DNA from: Limibacter armeniacum
GTDB lineage: Bacteria > Bacteroidota > Bacteroidia > Cytophagales > Flammeovirgaceae
Length of the DNA: 64,000 nucleotides
Assembly (NCBI RefSeq): GCF_036880985.1
Contig: NZ_JBAJNO010000001.1
Location: 1 to 64,000, forward strand
Reading direction: 5' to 3'
Each line of letters begins with the position of its first letter. Positions within the stretch are counted from its first letter, which is position 1. The position numbers and the translations under genes are program-made. Below the pieces are notes generated by a model that saw only the letters and a program-made list of their open reading frames with translations, did not search any database and was not told where the DNA came from. This document shows, in pieces, positions 7,023-16,558 of the stretch.

Positions 7023-9911
7023 ATGAAAAAGATATTCAGTCTGATATTTACTGTGCTGCTTGCCTATCACCTACAAGCACAGCTACCTGCAGGCTATCCG
7101 AAAACCAATAGGGTAAAAGAAAACATCAACCTTGACTGGAAGTTTTCCAAAATGCTCAAAGGTGAAAAGCCTTCCGAAGAAAACTTTGATGATAGGGCTT
7201 GGGAGAAGGTCAATTTACCACATAATCCTGATCCGCTAGCTTTAGACCTGGACAGTGTCACGGAGCATTGGAGACAAGAGACTTTTCTGAGAGATCAGAA
7301 CTGGTACCGTAAAAAAATGCGAATTGATTTGACAGAAAACGAGAAAGCTTTTATCGAATTTGAAGGAGTCCACAATGCGACAGAGTTATACGTAAATGGA
7401 AATTTTGTCGGTCGTTTTGCCGTGAACGGGTATGTCTCGCATCATTTTGATATTACGGATTTTGTAAAGTCAGGGGAGGTAAACACCATTGTGGTCAATG
7501 CGGATAACAGTTATGACCCTATGATTGCCCCTGACCCGGATGAGACGGATTATGTGAAATGGGCAGGTATCTATCGAGATGTTTATCTGGTCAAAACCAA
7601 TAGACTTCACGTCAACTTCAATTGGGAAGATGCGTTTGCGGGAGTTCACATTACGACTCCAACCGTAAAAAAACGGAATGGAACAGTATCGGTAAGAACA
7701 ACCGTTGTCAACGAATATTCGGAAGCATCAGATTGTCGAATCGAGACAATGATCGTGGATGCGGATGGAGCCGTTGTGAAAAAAATGACTGCTAGGTCTA
7801 ACGTTGGACAAGGACAGCACAAAGTCTTCCGACAGACGACGGATATTGTGGATAACTACCATCTTTGGTCACCTGATCACCCGTATCTGTACCGTGCCGT
7901 TTCTGTCGTTTACCTAAATGATAAGCCTGTAGATTTTATAGAAAATACCTTTGGTTTCCGTTCGATCGAGCTGGTCGATGGACAAGGGTTGCTGCTGAAT
8001 GGAGAGCCCTTTTTTATGATTGGTATCAACCGTCATCAAAACTATCCACATATCGGTGATGCAGTACCCAACAGTATGCATTTTGAAGCGGCTTTGGCGT
8101 ATAAGAAAGCGGGGGTAAATGCGATTCGTCTTTCACATTATCCACAAGACAATGCCTTTATCGAGGCTTGTGACAAGTTGGGAATTGTGCTTTACGAAGA
8201 GCCATCCACTTGGATTCTATGGGATCAAGGAGAATGGATGGACAAGTTGGAGCAGTCCATGCGTATGATGGTTCGTAATCACCGCAATCATCCATCGATC
8301 ATCATTTGGGGAGCAGGTATCAATCACAGAGGTCCTGTACCGCAGCTCAACAGTGCGGCTAAAGAAGAAGACCCTTTCCGACTAACGGCAAGTGCATCTA
8401 GTCCGTGGTGTGGAGTGAAAAATGCAGGAGGAGCTGATATCTATGCGACGATGGATTACCGCAGAACGGATTGGCCAGAGGGAGACTTCTGTCTGGTGAT
8501 GGAGCATGGAGAGTCCAATGATGGACTAGCACAGCAGTTCCATATTTCTCGTTATAAAAAGCGTAAAAATAATATTGGTGCGCTGCTTTGGGTTGGCGCT
8601 GATTATAATCGTCTTCGCCCGAATCCAAAGGAGCATGATATGTATACAGAATACGGAATGCAAACCATTTACCGTGTGCCTCGTCCTGCCTACTATTGGT
8701 ATCAATCTGAAAATTCAAAAGTTCCTTTCGTACACATTGCAGATGAATCTGTTTATAAAAATGAAAAAATACATGTGTACAGCAATGCGCCAAAAGTAGC
8801 TTTGTATGCAAACGATAAATTGGTAGCCATCCAAAGTGCCGATAACGATCCACTGCGTATTATGAACAAGTTTCCGTCTTTTACATTCCGATATCAGTGG
8901 ACGAATGAAAAACTGACAGCCAAAGCACTATATGAGTATGAAAATATTCCTTTGGCTACGCACACCCGTACCAAAGCAGGGGAACCATACGCATTGAAAT
9001 TAGCGGTTGATAATCCAAGTCTTCAATTGACTGCAGGAGGATCAGACTTAAAGATGATTAGGGCGTATGTAGTAGATAAAAATGGGGAAGTAGTCATTAA
9101 TGCAGATAACAAAGTACATTTTGAAACAAAAGGGGCAGGTACCGTTGTGTATGAAAAGGAAGCATTTGTGGAAAATATGCAAGTCTACCATGGAGTGGCA
9201 ACTGTATACTTGAGTGGAACGGCTAAGGCAGGTGAAGTTGAAATTAAAGCTACTTCCGGAAAGCTGAAATCGGCTACAATAGAACTAACAACTGTCCCTT
9301 TTATAGCGGATGAATTAGCTAAAAATGCCCAACCTATTTATGATAATCCTATCTACAAAATTGACATTCAGACAGAAGGACAATTGTCACAGTTTGGTTG
9401 GGAAGTTGCCAATGGTGGAGACAGTGATGCTTTTACATTTCAACTTGGGGAGAGCACTTTCTCTGTTACAGCGGATGAAGGATTGAAATGGCGGAAAGGA
9501 ACTTACACCATACTCGGTGATTTGGCATTTATGGGGTGTGATGGGGTGTACACAGATGCGGGTGATTTGAAATTGACTATTACTGGATTATCAAAAGGCA
9601 AATACGAATTGAAAACCTACCATCATTCTTTTGAAAATAGGAATAAGCTTTTCCCTTACAATATGGCAGTGACCAGAAGAGATGCAAGAGATGTGTTTTC
9701 TTATATCTCTGACGATGAGCCTGTAGGTATTTTTAATGCGAAAGATATAGGGGAGCGTAAACCAATCTCAGTGACGAATATTATTGAAAGCAATGGTACC
9801 GATCCGGTAGAGATTTATTTCAGAACAGATAAGGAAAGTGCGGCTACATGGCTCAATGGATTGGAGTTCAAAAGAGTCCATAATAGCATAGTAGAGAAGA
9901 GAGGGATATAA
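7023..9911 (+). CDS. GH2 beta-galactosidase-like protein with altered acid/base site
   Basis: A 962-residue secreted protein (signal about 1-20). Domains are the GH2 sugar-binding jelly roll (about 30-195, with NWYRKKMRIDL and WAGIYRDVYLV), an immunoglobulin-like domain (200-312), the TIM barrel (about 318-570), then beta-sandwich domains and a C-terminal malectin/CBM-like module (about 760-955). The nucleophile Glu is present in LVMEHGES (Glu494). The usual acid/base NE motif after the NHPSIIIW segment reads GAGINHRG, so Asn434 takes the place of Glu. The GH30 gene follows after 20 bp, so the two are likely co-transcribed. The substrate may be an algal galactan (inference). Confidence 0.88.
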   Translation: MKKIFSLIFTVLLAYHLQAQLPAGYPKTNRVKENINLDWKFSKMLKGEKPSEENFDDRAWEKVNLPHNPDPLALDLDSVTEHWRQETFLRDQNWYRKKMRIDLTENEKAFIEFEGVHNATELYVNGNFVGRFAVNGYVSHHFDITDFVKSGEVNTIVVNADNSYDPMIAPDPDETDYVKWAGIYRDVYLVKTNRLHVNFNWEDAFAGVHITTPTVKKRNGTVSVRTTVVNEYSEASDCRIETMIVDADGAVVKKMTARSNVGQGQHKVFRQTTDIVDNYHLWSPDHPYLYRAVSVVYLNDKPVDFIENTFGFRSIELVDGQGLLLNGEPFFMIGINRHQNYPHIGDAVPNSMHFEAALAYKKAGVNAIRLSHYPQDNAFIEACDKLGIVLYEEPSTWILWDQGEWMDKLEQSMRMMVRNHRNHPSIIIWGAGINHRGPVPQLNSAAKEEDPFRLTASASSPWCGVKNAGGADIYATMDYRRTDWPEGDFCLVMEHGESNDGLAQQFHISRYKKRKNNIGALLWVGADYNRLRPNPKEHDMYTEYGMQTIYRVPRPAYYWYQSENSKVPFVHIADESVYKNEKIHVYSNAPKVALYANDKLVAIQSADNDPLRIMNKFPSFTFRYQWTNEKLTAKALYEYENIPLATHTRTKAGEPYALKLAVDNPSLQLTAGGSDLKMIRAYVVDKNGEVVINADNKVHFETKGAGTVVYEKEAFVENMQVYHGVATVYLSGTAKAGEVEIKATSGKLKSATIELTTVPFIADELAKNAQPIYDNPIYKIDIQTEGQLSQFGWEVANGGDSDAFTFQLGESTFSVTADEGLKWRKGTYTILGDLAFMGCDGVYTDAGDLKLTITGLSKGKYELKTYHHSFENRNKLFPYNMAVTRRDARDVFSYISDDEPVGIFNAKDIGERKPISVTNIIESNGTDPVEIYFRTDKESAATWLNGLEFKRVHNSIVEKRGI

Positions 9912-9931
9912 CTTTAAATGATCAGTAAAAG

Positions 9932-11350
9932 ATGAATAATATACAATACATACTTAACCCAATATTGGGGATTTGTCTGCTTTTTTTAAGTAATGGCATT
10001 TTTGCGCAAAGCAACCTTGATGTAAAAACTTGGTTTGTACAGTTTGAAAGGGGAGAGGCATCTCCTTTACAGGAAGTCAACAATAAAGATGTTAAAGGAA
10101 ATGCTGGCTGGAAGAATAGAATTTATATCCAACCTGAAGTAGTATTTCAAGAGATAGAAGGAATTGGGGGAGCTTTCAATGAAATAGGCGGGGAAGCATT
10201 GCATTCGCTTCCTCAAGATGTACAACAGCAAATATTGCAAAATCTTTTTTCGGAAGAAGGAGCTGGATTTACTTTCTGTCGTACAGCTATTGGCGCTAGC
10301 GATTTTGGGCTCGATGCCTATAGTTATTCAATGGTACCGGATGACTATAATATGAAACACTTTTCTATAGAAAGGGATCAAAAATATGTCTTGCCCTACA
10401 TCAAAGGGGCGTTGGCGGTAAACCCCAATATGACCTTATTTGCTTCTCCTTGGAGTCCTCCAGGTTGGATGAAAGAAAGTGGAGAAATGGAAGGGTTAAA
10501 AGTGGATGGAAATGAGCTGAAGAACAACCCTAAAGTGTATAAAGCCTACGCTGACTATTTTGTGAAGTACGTTCGGGCTTATCATGAAAACGGAGTGGAC
10601 ATTGATCGTATCTGTATTCAGAATGAAAATGATGCAGATACCAAGTATCCGAGTTGTATTTTTCCTGCGAAGGAAATGGTGAGTTTTGCAAATGATTACC
10701 TGATTCCTGCTTTTAAGAAAAACAAAATAAAGGCGAAGGTTTATGCAGGTACTTTCAGAGTCGTTAATCAAATGGATCTGATGGATTTTGTGGCAATCAA
10801 AGAACTGGGTGAAATAGATGGAGTAGGGATTCAATATACAGATGCTCGCTTTATTTCAGATGCCCAAACTTTCAAGCCTGATTTGAAAATTTTCCATACG
10901 GAAGGGCATTGCTATAATGGCGAAAATTCTGTTGAACAAGCTGCACATCGTTTAGAAGAAGTGGCCAATTATATTAACAGTGGTAGTACCACTTTTACAT
11001 ATTGGAATATGATTCTGAATGAAACGACCAAAAGCGGTTGGGGATGGACACAAAACTCTCTGATCAATATTAATAGAGAAACAGGAGAGGTCTACTACAA
11101 TCCTGACTACAATGCCATGTATATCATCAGCAAGTTTATCAAGCCAGGAGACAAACGCATTGCATCAGTTTGTCGAGGAAAATACCCAATGATATCGGTG
11201 AAATCTCCTGACGGAACCATTAAAGTATTAATTGTAAATGGTAATACAGCTAATGATACTTTTGAGTTGGTAGTGAATGATAAAGTGTTAAAGGTCAATA
11301 TACCTGCTAACAGATTAACGGCTGTAACCATTTTGCAGAAAGACATTTAA
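9932..11350 (+). CDS. GH30 family glycosidase
   Basis: A 472-residue secreted enzyme (signal about 1-25, ending IFAQ) of glycoside hydrolase family 30. It has the N-terminal GIGGAFNEIGGEAL segment, ASPWSPPGWMKESG (171-184), the acid/base Glu232 in QNEND and the nucleophile Glu324 in FHTEGH. A C-terminal beta domain (about 400-470) ends the protein. GH30 enzymes are retaining exo- or endo-hydrolases acting on beta-glucosyl, xylosyl, fucosyl or galactosyl linkages. It is the last gene of the 6083-11350 run and is followed by a strong bidirectional terminator. Confidence 0.93.
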   Translation: MNNIQYILNPILGICLLFLSNGIFAQSNLDVKTWFVQFERGEASPLQEVNNKDVKGNAGWKNRIYIQPEVVFQEIEGIGGAFNEIGGEALHSLPQDVQQQILQNLFSEEGAGFTFCRTAIGASDFGLDAYSYSMVPDDYNMKHFSIERDQKYVLPYIKGALAVNPNMTLFASPWSPPGWMKESGEMEGLKVDGNELKNNPKVYKAYADYFVKYVRAYHENGVDIDRICIQNENDADTKYPSCIFPAKEMVSFANDYLIPAFKKNKIKAKVYAGTFRVVNQMDLMDFVAIKELGEIDGVGIQYTDARFISDAQTFKPDLKIFHTEGHCYNGENSVEQAAHRLEEVANYINSGSTTFTYWNMILNETTKSGWGWTQNSLININRETGEVYYNPDYNAMYIISKFIKPGDKRIASVCRGKYPMISVKSPDGTIKVLIVNGNTANDTFELVVNDKVLKVNIPANRLTAVTILQKDI

Positions 11351-11370
11351 TCCCCTTATAAATTCATCAT

Positions 11371-11413
11371 AAAAAAGAGTCATCCTGAATAGCATTCAGG
11401 ATGACTCTTTTTT
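11371..11413. terminator. Bidirectional intrinsic terminator
   Basis: A perfect 20-bp inverted repeat, AAAAAAGAGTCATCCTGAAT at 11371-11390 and its complement at 11394-11413, with a 3-nt loop. A-runs and T-runs at the ends make it work in both directions for the convergent GH30 and GH3 genes. Confidence 0.92.
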
Positions 11414-11439
11414 ATTAGCCTTGGGTTGTTTGATTAGTC

Positions 11440-13710
11440 TTATTTAATCATTGTCTCACTAAAGAAAATATCCTGCTGATCAAGTGTCAGCTTTTCTCCC
11501 TTTACCGTAATTGAGGCAGTCAGTTTCATGTTTGTAGATGATGCACCGATCGAAAACTTATAGGTACCTGGCTCAATAACCAGTTTCATGTCCTTATCAT
11601 AAAAAGCAAGTTGCTGAGGAGACACATAGAAAGTGACTGTCTTTCTTTGCCCTTTTTCCAGTTCTACTCTAGAAAAACCTTCCAGAACAATTGGAGGCCT
11701 TGGCATGGAAAGTCCTTTGGCAGAGACATACAGCTGTGCAATCTCAGCTCCCTTACGATCACCTGTGTTTTCCAGTTCAAAAGAAAGTGGTATCCATTGG
11801 TCTGTAGTGGATGCTTCATTGGATACCTTAAGGTTGCTATATGTAAAAGTGGTATAGGACAAACCATGTCCGAAAGGATAAAGTGGCATATCATCAGGAT
11901 TATATCCTTTACTGTACCAAATTGGGCACTGTTTATTACTGCGTGGAACGGTTACCGTCATTTTTCCTGAAGGATTGATATTGCCGAGCAGCATATCCGC
12001 TACGGCATTACCGCCTTCCTCACCCGGATACCATGCCTGTACAATTGCCTGACAGCCCTTTTCAATATCAGTCAGAACATGGGGTCTGCCTCCGAATACG
12101 ATTAGTACAACGGGTTTGCCTATTGCAATCAATTCTTTAACAAACGCTTCTTGCTGACCAGCAAGCCTGATATTGGAACGGTTACGTCCTTCACCACACA
12201 GGTAGCGGTTTTCTCCCATAGCGGCAATGATGACATCACTTTCCTGTGCATACTGAAGTGCTTTTTCAGGATCAGGAATACCGAAGTCCTTGGAAGTAAT
12301 CTCCACCACATTTTTTTCTCGCTCATCACCTACATTTTTGTTGAGGCTGGCGATGGAGCTGTTGTAGGAATCTGTCCAGTCACAACCCCGCTCATACAGG
12401 ATTTCTACCTGATCGTTTACCTTGGATTGCAAGCCTTCAAGTAGTGTGATTAGTTTTGGATTTAAACCGTCGAGTGGTTGTTTTCCCCAGTAAAGAGATA
12501 AAGTCTGATGGGTATAATCTCCTAATAGGGATTCTACGGCATCCGCATTAGGACCCACCAAAGCTATTTTTTTTATGTCGTCACTCAAGGGAAGAATGCC
12601 CTTGTTTTTCAGTAATACCAATGATTGAGCGGCAGAAATGTAGGCTCTTTCACGGTAGTCTACAGGGTCTAATTCCACATTCTTTTGAGGGACTGGAGGC
12701 ATATCCAAAAGCCCTAGTCTTCCTTTCAGAGTGAGGATATGTCGGACAGCATTGTCAATGTCTTCCATTGAGATCATGCCTTTTTCAAGGGCTCCAGGAA
12801 GTTGTTTGTAATAATCGCCGTTGGGTAACTCAAGATGTATCCCATTTTTCAGTGCCATTGCGACAGCTTCAAGGGTATCCTTGGCGTAGTGGTAGGAATT
12901 ATGAATCTGCTTGATGGCAAAATAGTCGGAAACCACCACACCATCATATCCCCATTGGTTGCGGAGTACGTCCTGTAGCAGAAATGCTGAAGCATGTGCC
13001 GGAACTCCCTGATAGGAATGGTATCCTGGCATCAGGGATTGGGAATTGCCCAGGCGGATGGCAACCTCATGGGGCATTAGTATTTCCTCATAAAATACAC
13101 GAAGGTTGTCATTTTTGCCACCGTATCCGGCAAAGTGCTTGGTAGTGGTGGCTACCCCTTTGCTCAGGTCATCAGTTTGCATTCCTTTTACAAAAGCCAG
13201 TCCCATGCGGGACGTTAGATATTCTGACTCCCCAAAGCTTTCCTCCATTCTGCCCCAATGGGCATTTCTGCTTACATCCAGCATTGGAGACAGCGCTAGA
13301 GTGGTACCCAATGAGCGCATCAGTCTAGATGTGTATCCGGTATTGATACGCAGCAACTCAGGGTTCCAGCTGCAGGAAATACCTATCTGTTGTGGTAAGG
13401 TAGTCGCCCCTTCAATATTATAGCCCGAAATAGCTTCTCCTCTAGCAAGTTTTGGTTGGTCAGCTTCTCCCATCAGTTGCAATACTTTCTGTTCCAGCGA
13501 AAGGGTGTCCATTATGGCAGACACTTTTTGCTGTATAGTTTTTTCCCTTTGGGCAGTAATTCCTGCATTCTGTACCTGATTCGGGCTGTTGCCAAATTGG
13601 TGAGCGGATGGTTTACAGGAAAAGAGGCTTAGGCATAACAATGTGCTGAGCAGTCTGTTCTTTATGTTTGCATGCATTTTATTGTATGTTTGGCTGTTGT
13701 TCATTAGCAT
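11440..13710 (-). CDS. GH3 beta-glucosidase-like lipoprotein (BglX type)
   Basis: A GH3 enzyme of up to 756 residues with a lipoprotein signal: LCLSLFSC, Cys33 counted from the ATG at 13710. The ATG at 13677 gives a more usual short n-region and may be the true start. The barrel has SCSWNPELL, DVSRNAHWGRMEESFGE, the KHFAGYG segment and the nucleophile motif VVVSDYFAI. The sandwich domain has AMGENRYLCGEGRNRSN, and a fibronectin-III-like domain closes the protein. It should remove terminal beta-glucosyl or galactosyl residues at the outer membrane or in the periplasm. It follows the GH16 gene (41-bp gap), so co-transcription is likely. Confidence 0.93.
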   Translation of the reverse strand: MLMNNSQTYNKMHANIKNRLLSTLLCLSLFSCKPSAHQFGNSPNQVQNAGITAQREKTIQQKVSAIMDTLSLEQKVLQLMGEADQPKLARGEAISGYNIEGATTLPQQIGISCSWNPELLRINTGYTSRLMRSLGTTLALSPMLDVSRNAHWGRMEESFGESEYLTSRMGLAFVKGMQTDDLSKGVATTTKHFAGYGGKNDNLRVFYEEILMPHEVAIRLGNSQSLMPGYHSYQGVPAHASAFLLQDVLRNQWGYDGVVVSDYFAIKQIHNSYHYAKDTLEAVAMALKNGIHLELPNGDYYKQLPGALEKGMISMEDIDNAVRHILTLKGRLGLLDMPPVPQKNVELDPVDYRERAYISAAQSLVLLKNKGILPLSDDIKKIALVGPNADAVESLLGDYTHQTLSLYWGKQPLDGLNPKLITLLEGLQSKVNDQVEILYERGCDWTDSYNSSIASLNKNVGDEREKNVVEITSKDFGIPDPEKALQYAQESDVIIAAMGENRYLCGEGRNRSNIRLAGQQEAFVKELIAIGKPVVLIVFGGRPHVLTDIEKGCQAIVQAWYPGEEGGNAVADMLLGNINPSGKMTVTVPRSNKQCPIWYSKGYNPDDMPLYPFGHGLSYTTFTYSNLKVSNEASTTDQWIPLSFELENTGDRKGAEIAQLYVSAKGLSMPRPPIVLEGFSRVELEKGQRKTVTFYVSPQQLAFYDKDMKLVIEPGTYKFSIGASSTNMKLTASITVKGEKLTLDQQDIFFSETMIK

Positions 13711-13751
13711 AAAAAAAAGAGGAGATATATGCCCTTCTCAATTCATCAATA

Positions 13752-14624
13752 TTAGTTGGCTTCCCAAGCTCTGAAGTACTTCACATTAAATTGCCCATCA
13801 AGTCGCTGATCGTCCGGAAGTGCACCAAACCATTTGTTGGATTCGTTATTGAAATTGACTTCCAATGGCTGGTGCCAGTGGGTATTCTTAGCTTCCCTGA
13901 ACAGGATGCCGTCAATGTAGAAGCGGATGTATTCAGGTGTCCATTCAAGTCCCCATACATGGTAATCTTGTTGCAGTTCTGAAGGGATATAGTACTTTTT
14001 GGTTCTGGAAAAATGCTTCTGAATATCCCCTTTATCCTTAGGTGTCCTGAAAACATGGATGTTGGAATTCAGGTCATTCCGGTTATAACTTACACCGGGG
14101 GCATTCTCGCAGATATCAATCTCAGTCCACCAGTCCTTGCTTACGTTAGTCATCCAGAAACCCGATACCCAAGGAGCATCCATCAGTTTCATCTCTGCCT
14201 CAAAATAGCCGTAGAGAAATTTCTTCTTACTTTTGATAAATCCAGAAGTATGAGTAAAACCTTCCGGGAGTGAATCATTCTGGTGTTTGTTAACACTGAA
14301 AATGAGTTCACCATTTTCCAACCTGACATTGGATGGATGGAAGAAAGTAGGTTGTCTGCCTTTCCATTTCGGGTTGTTGGGATACCATCGACTTTCGTTG
14401 ACACTTTTTCCATCAAATTCATCGGAGTGTTTTTTCAGCAATTTCCACTTACCGTTATTGCCTTGATCTGAAAGCGGATAACGGTCGTTTTGTCTTACCA
14501 CTCTCATTTCAATATTGACGGTGTCTACATAGTGTTTTGGGGGGATGGTTAAGTCTTGTGCTAATACGACAGTATTGCCTGCTGCAAACAAAAAGATTCC
14601 CGCTAGAAATTGTTGTACATTCAT
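13752..14624 (-). CDS. GH16 endo-glycosidase, algal-galactanase-like
   Basis: A 290-residue secreted protein (signal MNVQQFLAGIFLFAAGNTVV). The start is the ATG at 14624; the longer frame would begin with TTG. The GH16 jelly roll shows LLKKHSDEFDG, WKGRQPTFFHPSNV, YGYFEAEMK and the active-site motif EIDICE, with Glu168 as nucleophile, Asp170, and Glu173 as acid/base. WGLEWTPEYIRFYIDG and KNTHWHQPLEVNFN follow. The EIDxxE (beta-bulge) form is that of agarase, porphyranase and laminarinase-type GH16, and the NTHWHQPL region recalls algal galactanases, so an agar- or porphyran-like substrate is inferred. It is upstream of the GH3 gene on the same strand. Confidence 0.9.
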   Translation of the reverse strand: MNVQQFLAGIFLFAAGNTVVLAQDLTIPPKHYVDTVNIEMRVVRQNDRYPLSDQGNNGKWKLLKKHSDEFDGKSVNESRWYPNNPKWKGRQPTFFHPSNVRLENGELIFSVNKHQNDSLPEGFTHTSGFIKSKKKFLYGYFEAEMKLMDAPWVSGFWMTNVSKDWWTEIDICENAPGVSYNRNDLNSNIHVFRTPKDKGDIQKHFSRTKKYYIPSELQQDYHVWGLEWTPEYIRFYIDGILFREAKNTHWHQPLEVNFNNESNKWFGALPDDQRLDGQFNVKYFRAWEAN

Positions 14625-14814
14625 ATTGCTGCCATTAAAAAAATGAGTATTCAATATTTTACAAAACCCAATTTATCAGTGTAGGCAAGAATCATTGCGG
14701 AAAAAATAGGGCAACTAAAGGGGTGATTCTTTAAGGCATGAATAATACTGTTCGAATCAAAAGTGTTTCACTTATTAATAATCTATTGTTATGATTGCCC
14801 CAATGAAGTAAATG

Positions 14815-14848
14815 AAAAAAAGTCCCCCATATTAAGGGGAATTTTTAA
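14815..14848 (-). terminator. Terminator-like hairpin (second of tandem pair)
   Basis: TCCCC (14823-14827) pairs with GGGGA (14836-14840), flanked by A-rich and T-rich runs. On the minus strand a long T-run follows. It lies just beyond the stronger terminator at 14882-14915. Confidence 0.55.
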
Positions 14849-14873
14849 TATGTCTGAGTTCGTGAAATTCGGT

Positions 14874-14920
14874 AAAAAAGAACCCCATTGAAAGCCGATC
14901 TACTTCCAATGGGGTACTTT
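14874..14920 (-). terminator. Intrinsic terminator of the NTF2-like gene
   Basis: ACCCCATTGAAAG (14882-14894) pairs with CTTCCAATGGGGT (14903-14915). Read on the minus strand, the stem is followed by TTCTTTTTT, a rho-independent terminator 25 bp past the stop of the 14939-15316 gene. Confidence 0.85.
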
Positions 14921-14938
14921 TTCATTTTAAAAAATGAA

Positions 14939-15316
14939 TTAAAACATCCCGTTCTGGTGCGCCTGCTTTTCAGGAACTTGCTGAATAGCATCCCAATGCT
15001 CGCAGATCTTGCCTTTTTCATCAAAGCGGAAAAAGTCCATGGTTACATATTGGTCATTACCGGGCCAAACCTGATGGGTATGCAAGGCGACGAGATCACC
15101 TTCCGCTACACTTCTTACAAATCGGATTGACTTTTCAGGGTATTCTCTCTGCATCTTTTCAAAATAATCAATAAAGCCCTGAGTTCCATCTGGTACATCC
15201 GGATTATGCTGGATATATTCTTTGCCAACATAAAGCTCAATAGCTTTTTGAGGGTTACCTTCGTAAGCCATTCGGTAAAAGGCAATCGCATTTTCTTTAT
15301 TTTTTTCCAGATTCAT
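14939..15316 (-). CDS. NTF2-like (SnoaL) protein, cytoplasmic
   Basis: A 125-residue single-domain NTF2-like protein without a signal peptide. It has EYIQHNPDVPDGTQGFIDYF in the middle and GKICEHWDAIQQVPEKQAHQNGMF-like features at the C-terminus (the EHWD motif at about residues 104-107). The same motifs occur twice in the lipoprotein at 17340-18215, so these are related copies. The gene starts 34 bp after the stop of the MDR dehydrogenase gene, and the two are probably co-transcribed. Proteins of this type often sit in clusters of oxidoreductases for reactive or aromatic compounds, but the reaction is unknown. Confidence 0.85.
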   Translation of the reverse strand: MNLEKNKENAIAFYRMAYEGNPQKAIELYVGKEYIQHNPDVPDGTQGFIDYFEKMQREYPEKSIRFVRSVAEGDLVALHTHQVWPGNDQYVTMDFFRFDEKGKICEHWDAIQQVPEKQAHQNGMF

Positions 15317-15350
15317 ATTGAAGATTCTTTTAGTTGATAATCAGCTGATT

Positions 15351-16295
15351 TTAAAGGGTGACGATTATTTTGCCTACTGTTCTTCCGGCTTCCACCTCCT
15401 TATGGGCTTCCTGCATCTCGTCAAAAGGAAATGTTTTAAAGATGGTAGGTTCTAAGGTACCGTCCGCTAGAAATTGACTTAAGGTAACCATCCCCGCTCT
15501 ATCAGAATGTACCAACAGTGGAATGGTATGAATCTTTTTCTCCGTTTTTGCTTCCATCTCTTCCAACACTTTTTTTGATGTAGGTAGAGAAATAATGGTT
15601 CCACCTTCTTTTAGCACCTTGATAGAATCTTCTAATACTTTGCCGCCTATGCCATCCAAGACAAAATCGATATCTGACAAAATATCCACAAAGTTTTGTT
15701 TCTGATAATCAATATGTTCATCAGCCCCCAATGACATCACAAATTCCCTGTTATTGCCTGATGCGGTTGTAATCACGTAGGCGCCATAGTATTTGGCAAT
15801 CTGAATGGCAAAATGTCCTACTCCCCCTGATCCCGCTTGAATCAGGACACGATCGCCTTTCTTTACCCTGTTTTCCAATACTTGAAGAGCTGTCAGAGCT
15901 GCAAGGGTAGTGGCTGCGGCCTCCTCAAAAGAGACATTGTCAGGTATTTTTGCCATTTGATTTTCAGGAGCTGCCACATATTCGGCATAGGCATTTCCCT
16001 GACCGGGGAAGTTCACCATACCGAAGACTTTGTCGCCTTTCTTAAAGTGAGTGACACCTGAACCTACTTCCTCGACTGTACCAGCAATATCCCACCCGAG
16101 GATAATGTTTTCAGCACCTGCATACATGGACTTGATACCTTCCTCTGCTGCCCTGATTTTTACGTCAGCTGGATTGATGCTAATAGCTTTTACAGCTACC
16201 AAAATTTCACCCTCTTTTAGGGGTGGTTTGTCTATTTCTTTGATTTTCAGGTTTTCTGCTGGTCCTGCTTTTTCCAATACGAATGCTTTCATCAT
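15351..16295 (-). CDS. Zinc-free MDR-family NAD(P)H oxidoreductase (quinone oxidoreductase-like)
   Basis: A 314-residue cytoplasmic medium-chain dehydrogenase/reductase. The N-terminal GroES-like domain runs to about 120. It is followed by the Rossmann domain with the nucleotide motif AGSGGVGHFAIQIAKYYGA (about 154-172) and the VLDGIGGKVLED segment. The structural zinc cysteines of true alcohol dehydrogenases are absent, so it resembles quinone or enal reductases that use NADPH. Two adjacent Met codons (16295 and 16292) are possible starts. It lies in the AraC-linked cluster and is likely to reduce quinones or enals. Confidence 0.9.
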   Translation of the reverse strand: MMKAFVLEKAGPAENLKIKEIDKPPLKEGEILVAVKAISINPADVKIRAAEEGIKSMYAGAENIILGWDIAGTVEEVGSGVTHFKKGDKVFGMVNFPGQGNAYAEYVAAPENQMAKIPDNVSFEEAAATTLAALTALQVLENRVKKGDRVLIQAGSGGVGHFAIQIAKYYGAYVITTASGNNREFVMSLGADEHIDYQKQNFVDILSDIDFVLDGIGGKVLEDSIKVLKEGGTIISLPTSKKVLEEMEAKTEKKIHTIPLLVHSDRAGMVTLSQFLADGTLEPTIFKTFPFDEMQEAHKEVEAGRTVGKIIVTL

Positions 16296-16558
16296 TATTT
16301 TGGGTTTAAGAGTTACTGTAAGAATCGAATACTGTATAGAGTTGGTTGATTGTAATTTGTAGTGTGCTTACAAATGGGAAGTGTCGGGGAAAGCACATCA
16401 GTGATAAAACACTTATTTTTAAGGTGTCATTCAATGGACGTGCCCATTATAATGGATTTGTCGAAAATAAGAGAATCGAAAGGTAATCCTGAATGAGAAA
16501 TCTTCCATAGATTGACCTTCCGATCTCTGCTTTGAGATTGATATATCGTTATTTACAG

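Noticed and set aside
8398-8853. 151-codon minus-strand frame opposite the GH2 gene
   Set aside because: Lies inside a strong GH2 coding region on the other strand and has a low-complexity, unnatural translation.
16362-16384. Possible third copy of the 39-bp element upstream of the MDR dehydrogenase
   Set aside because: Only the AAATGGGAA end matches; the rest of the block does not align, so it is not claimed.
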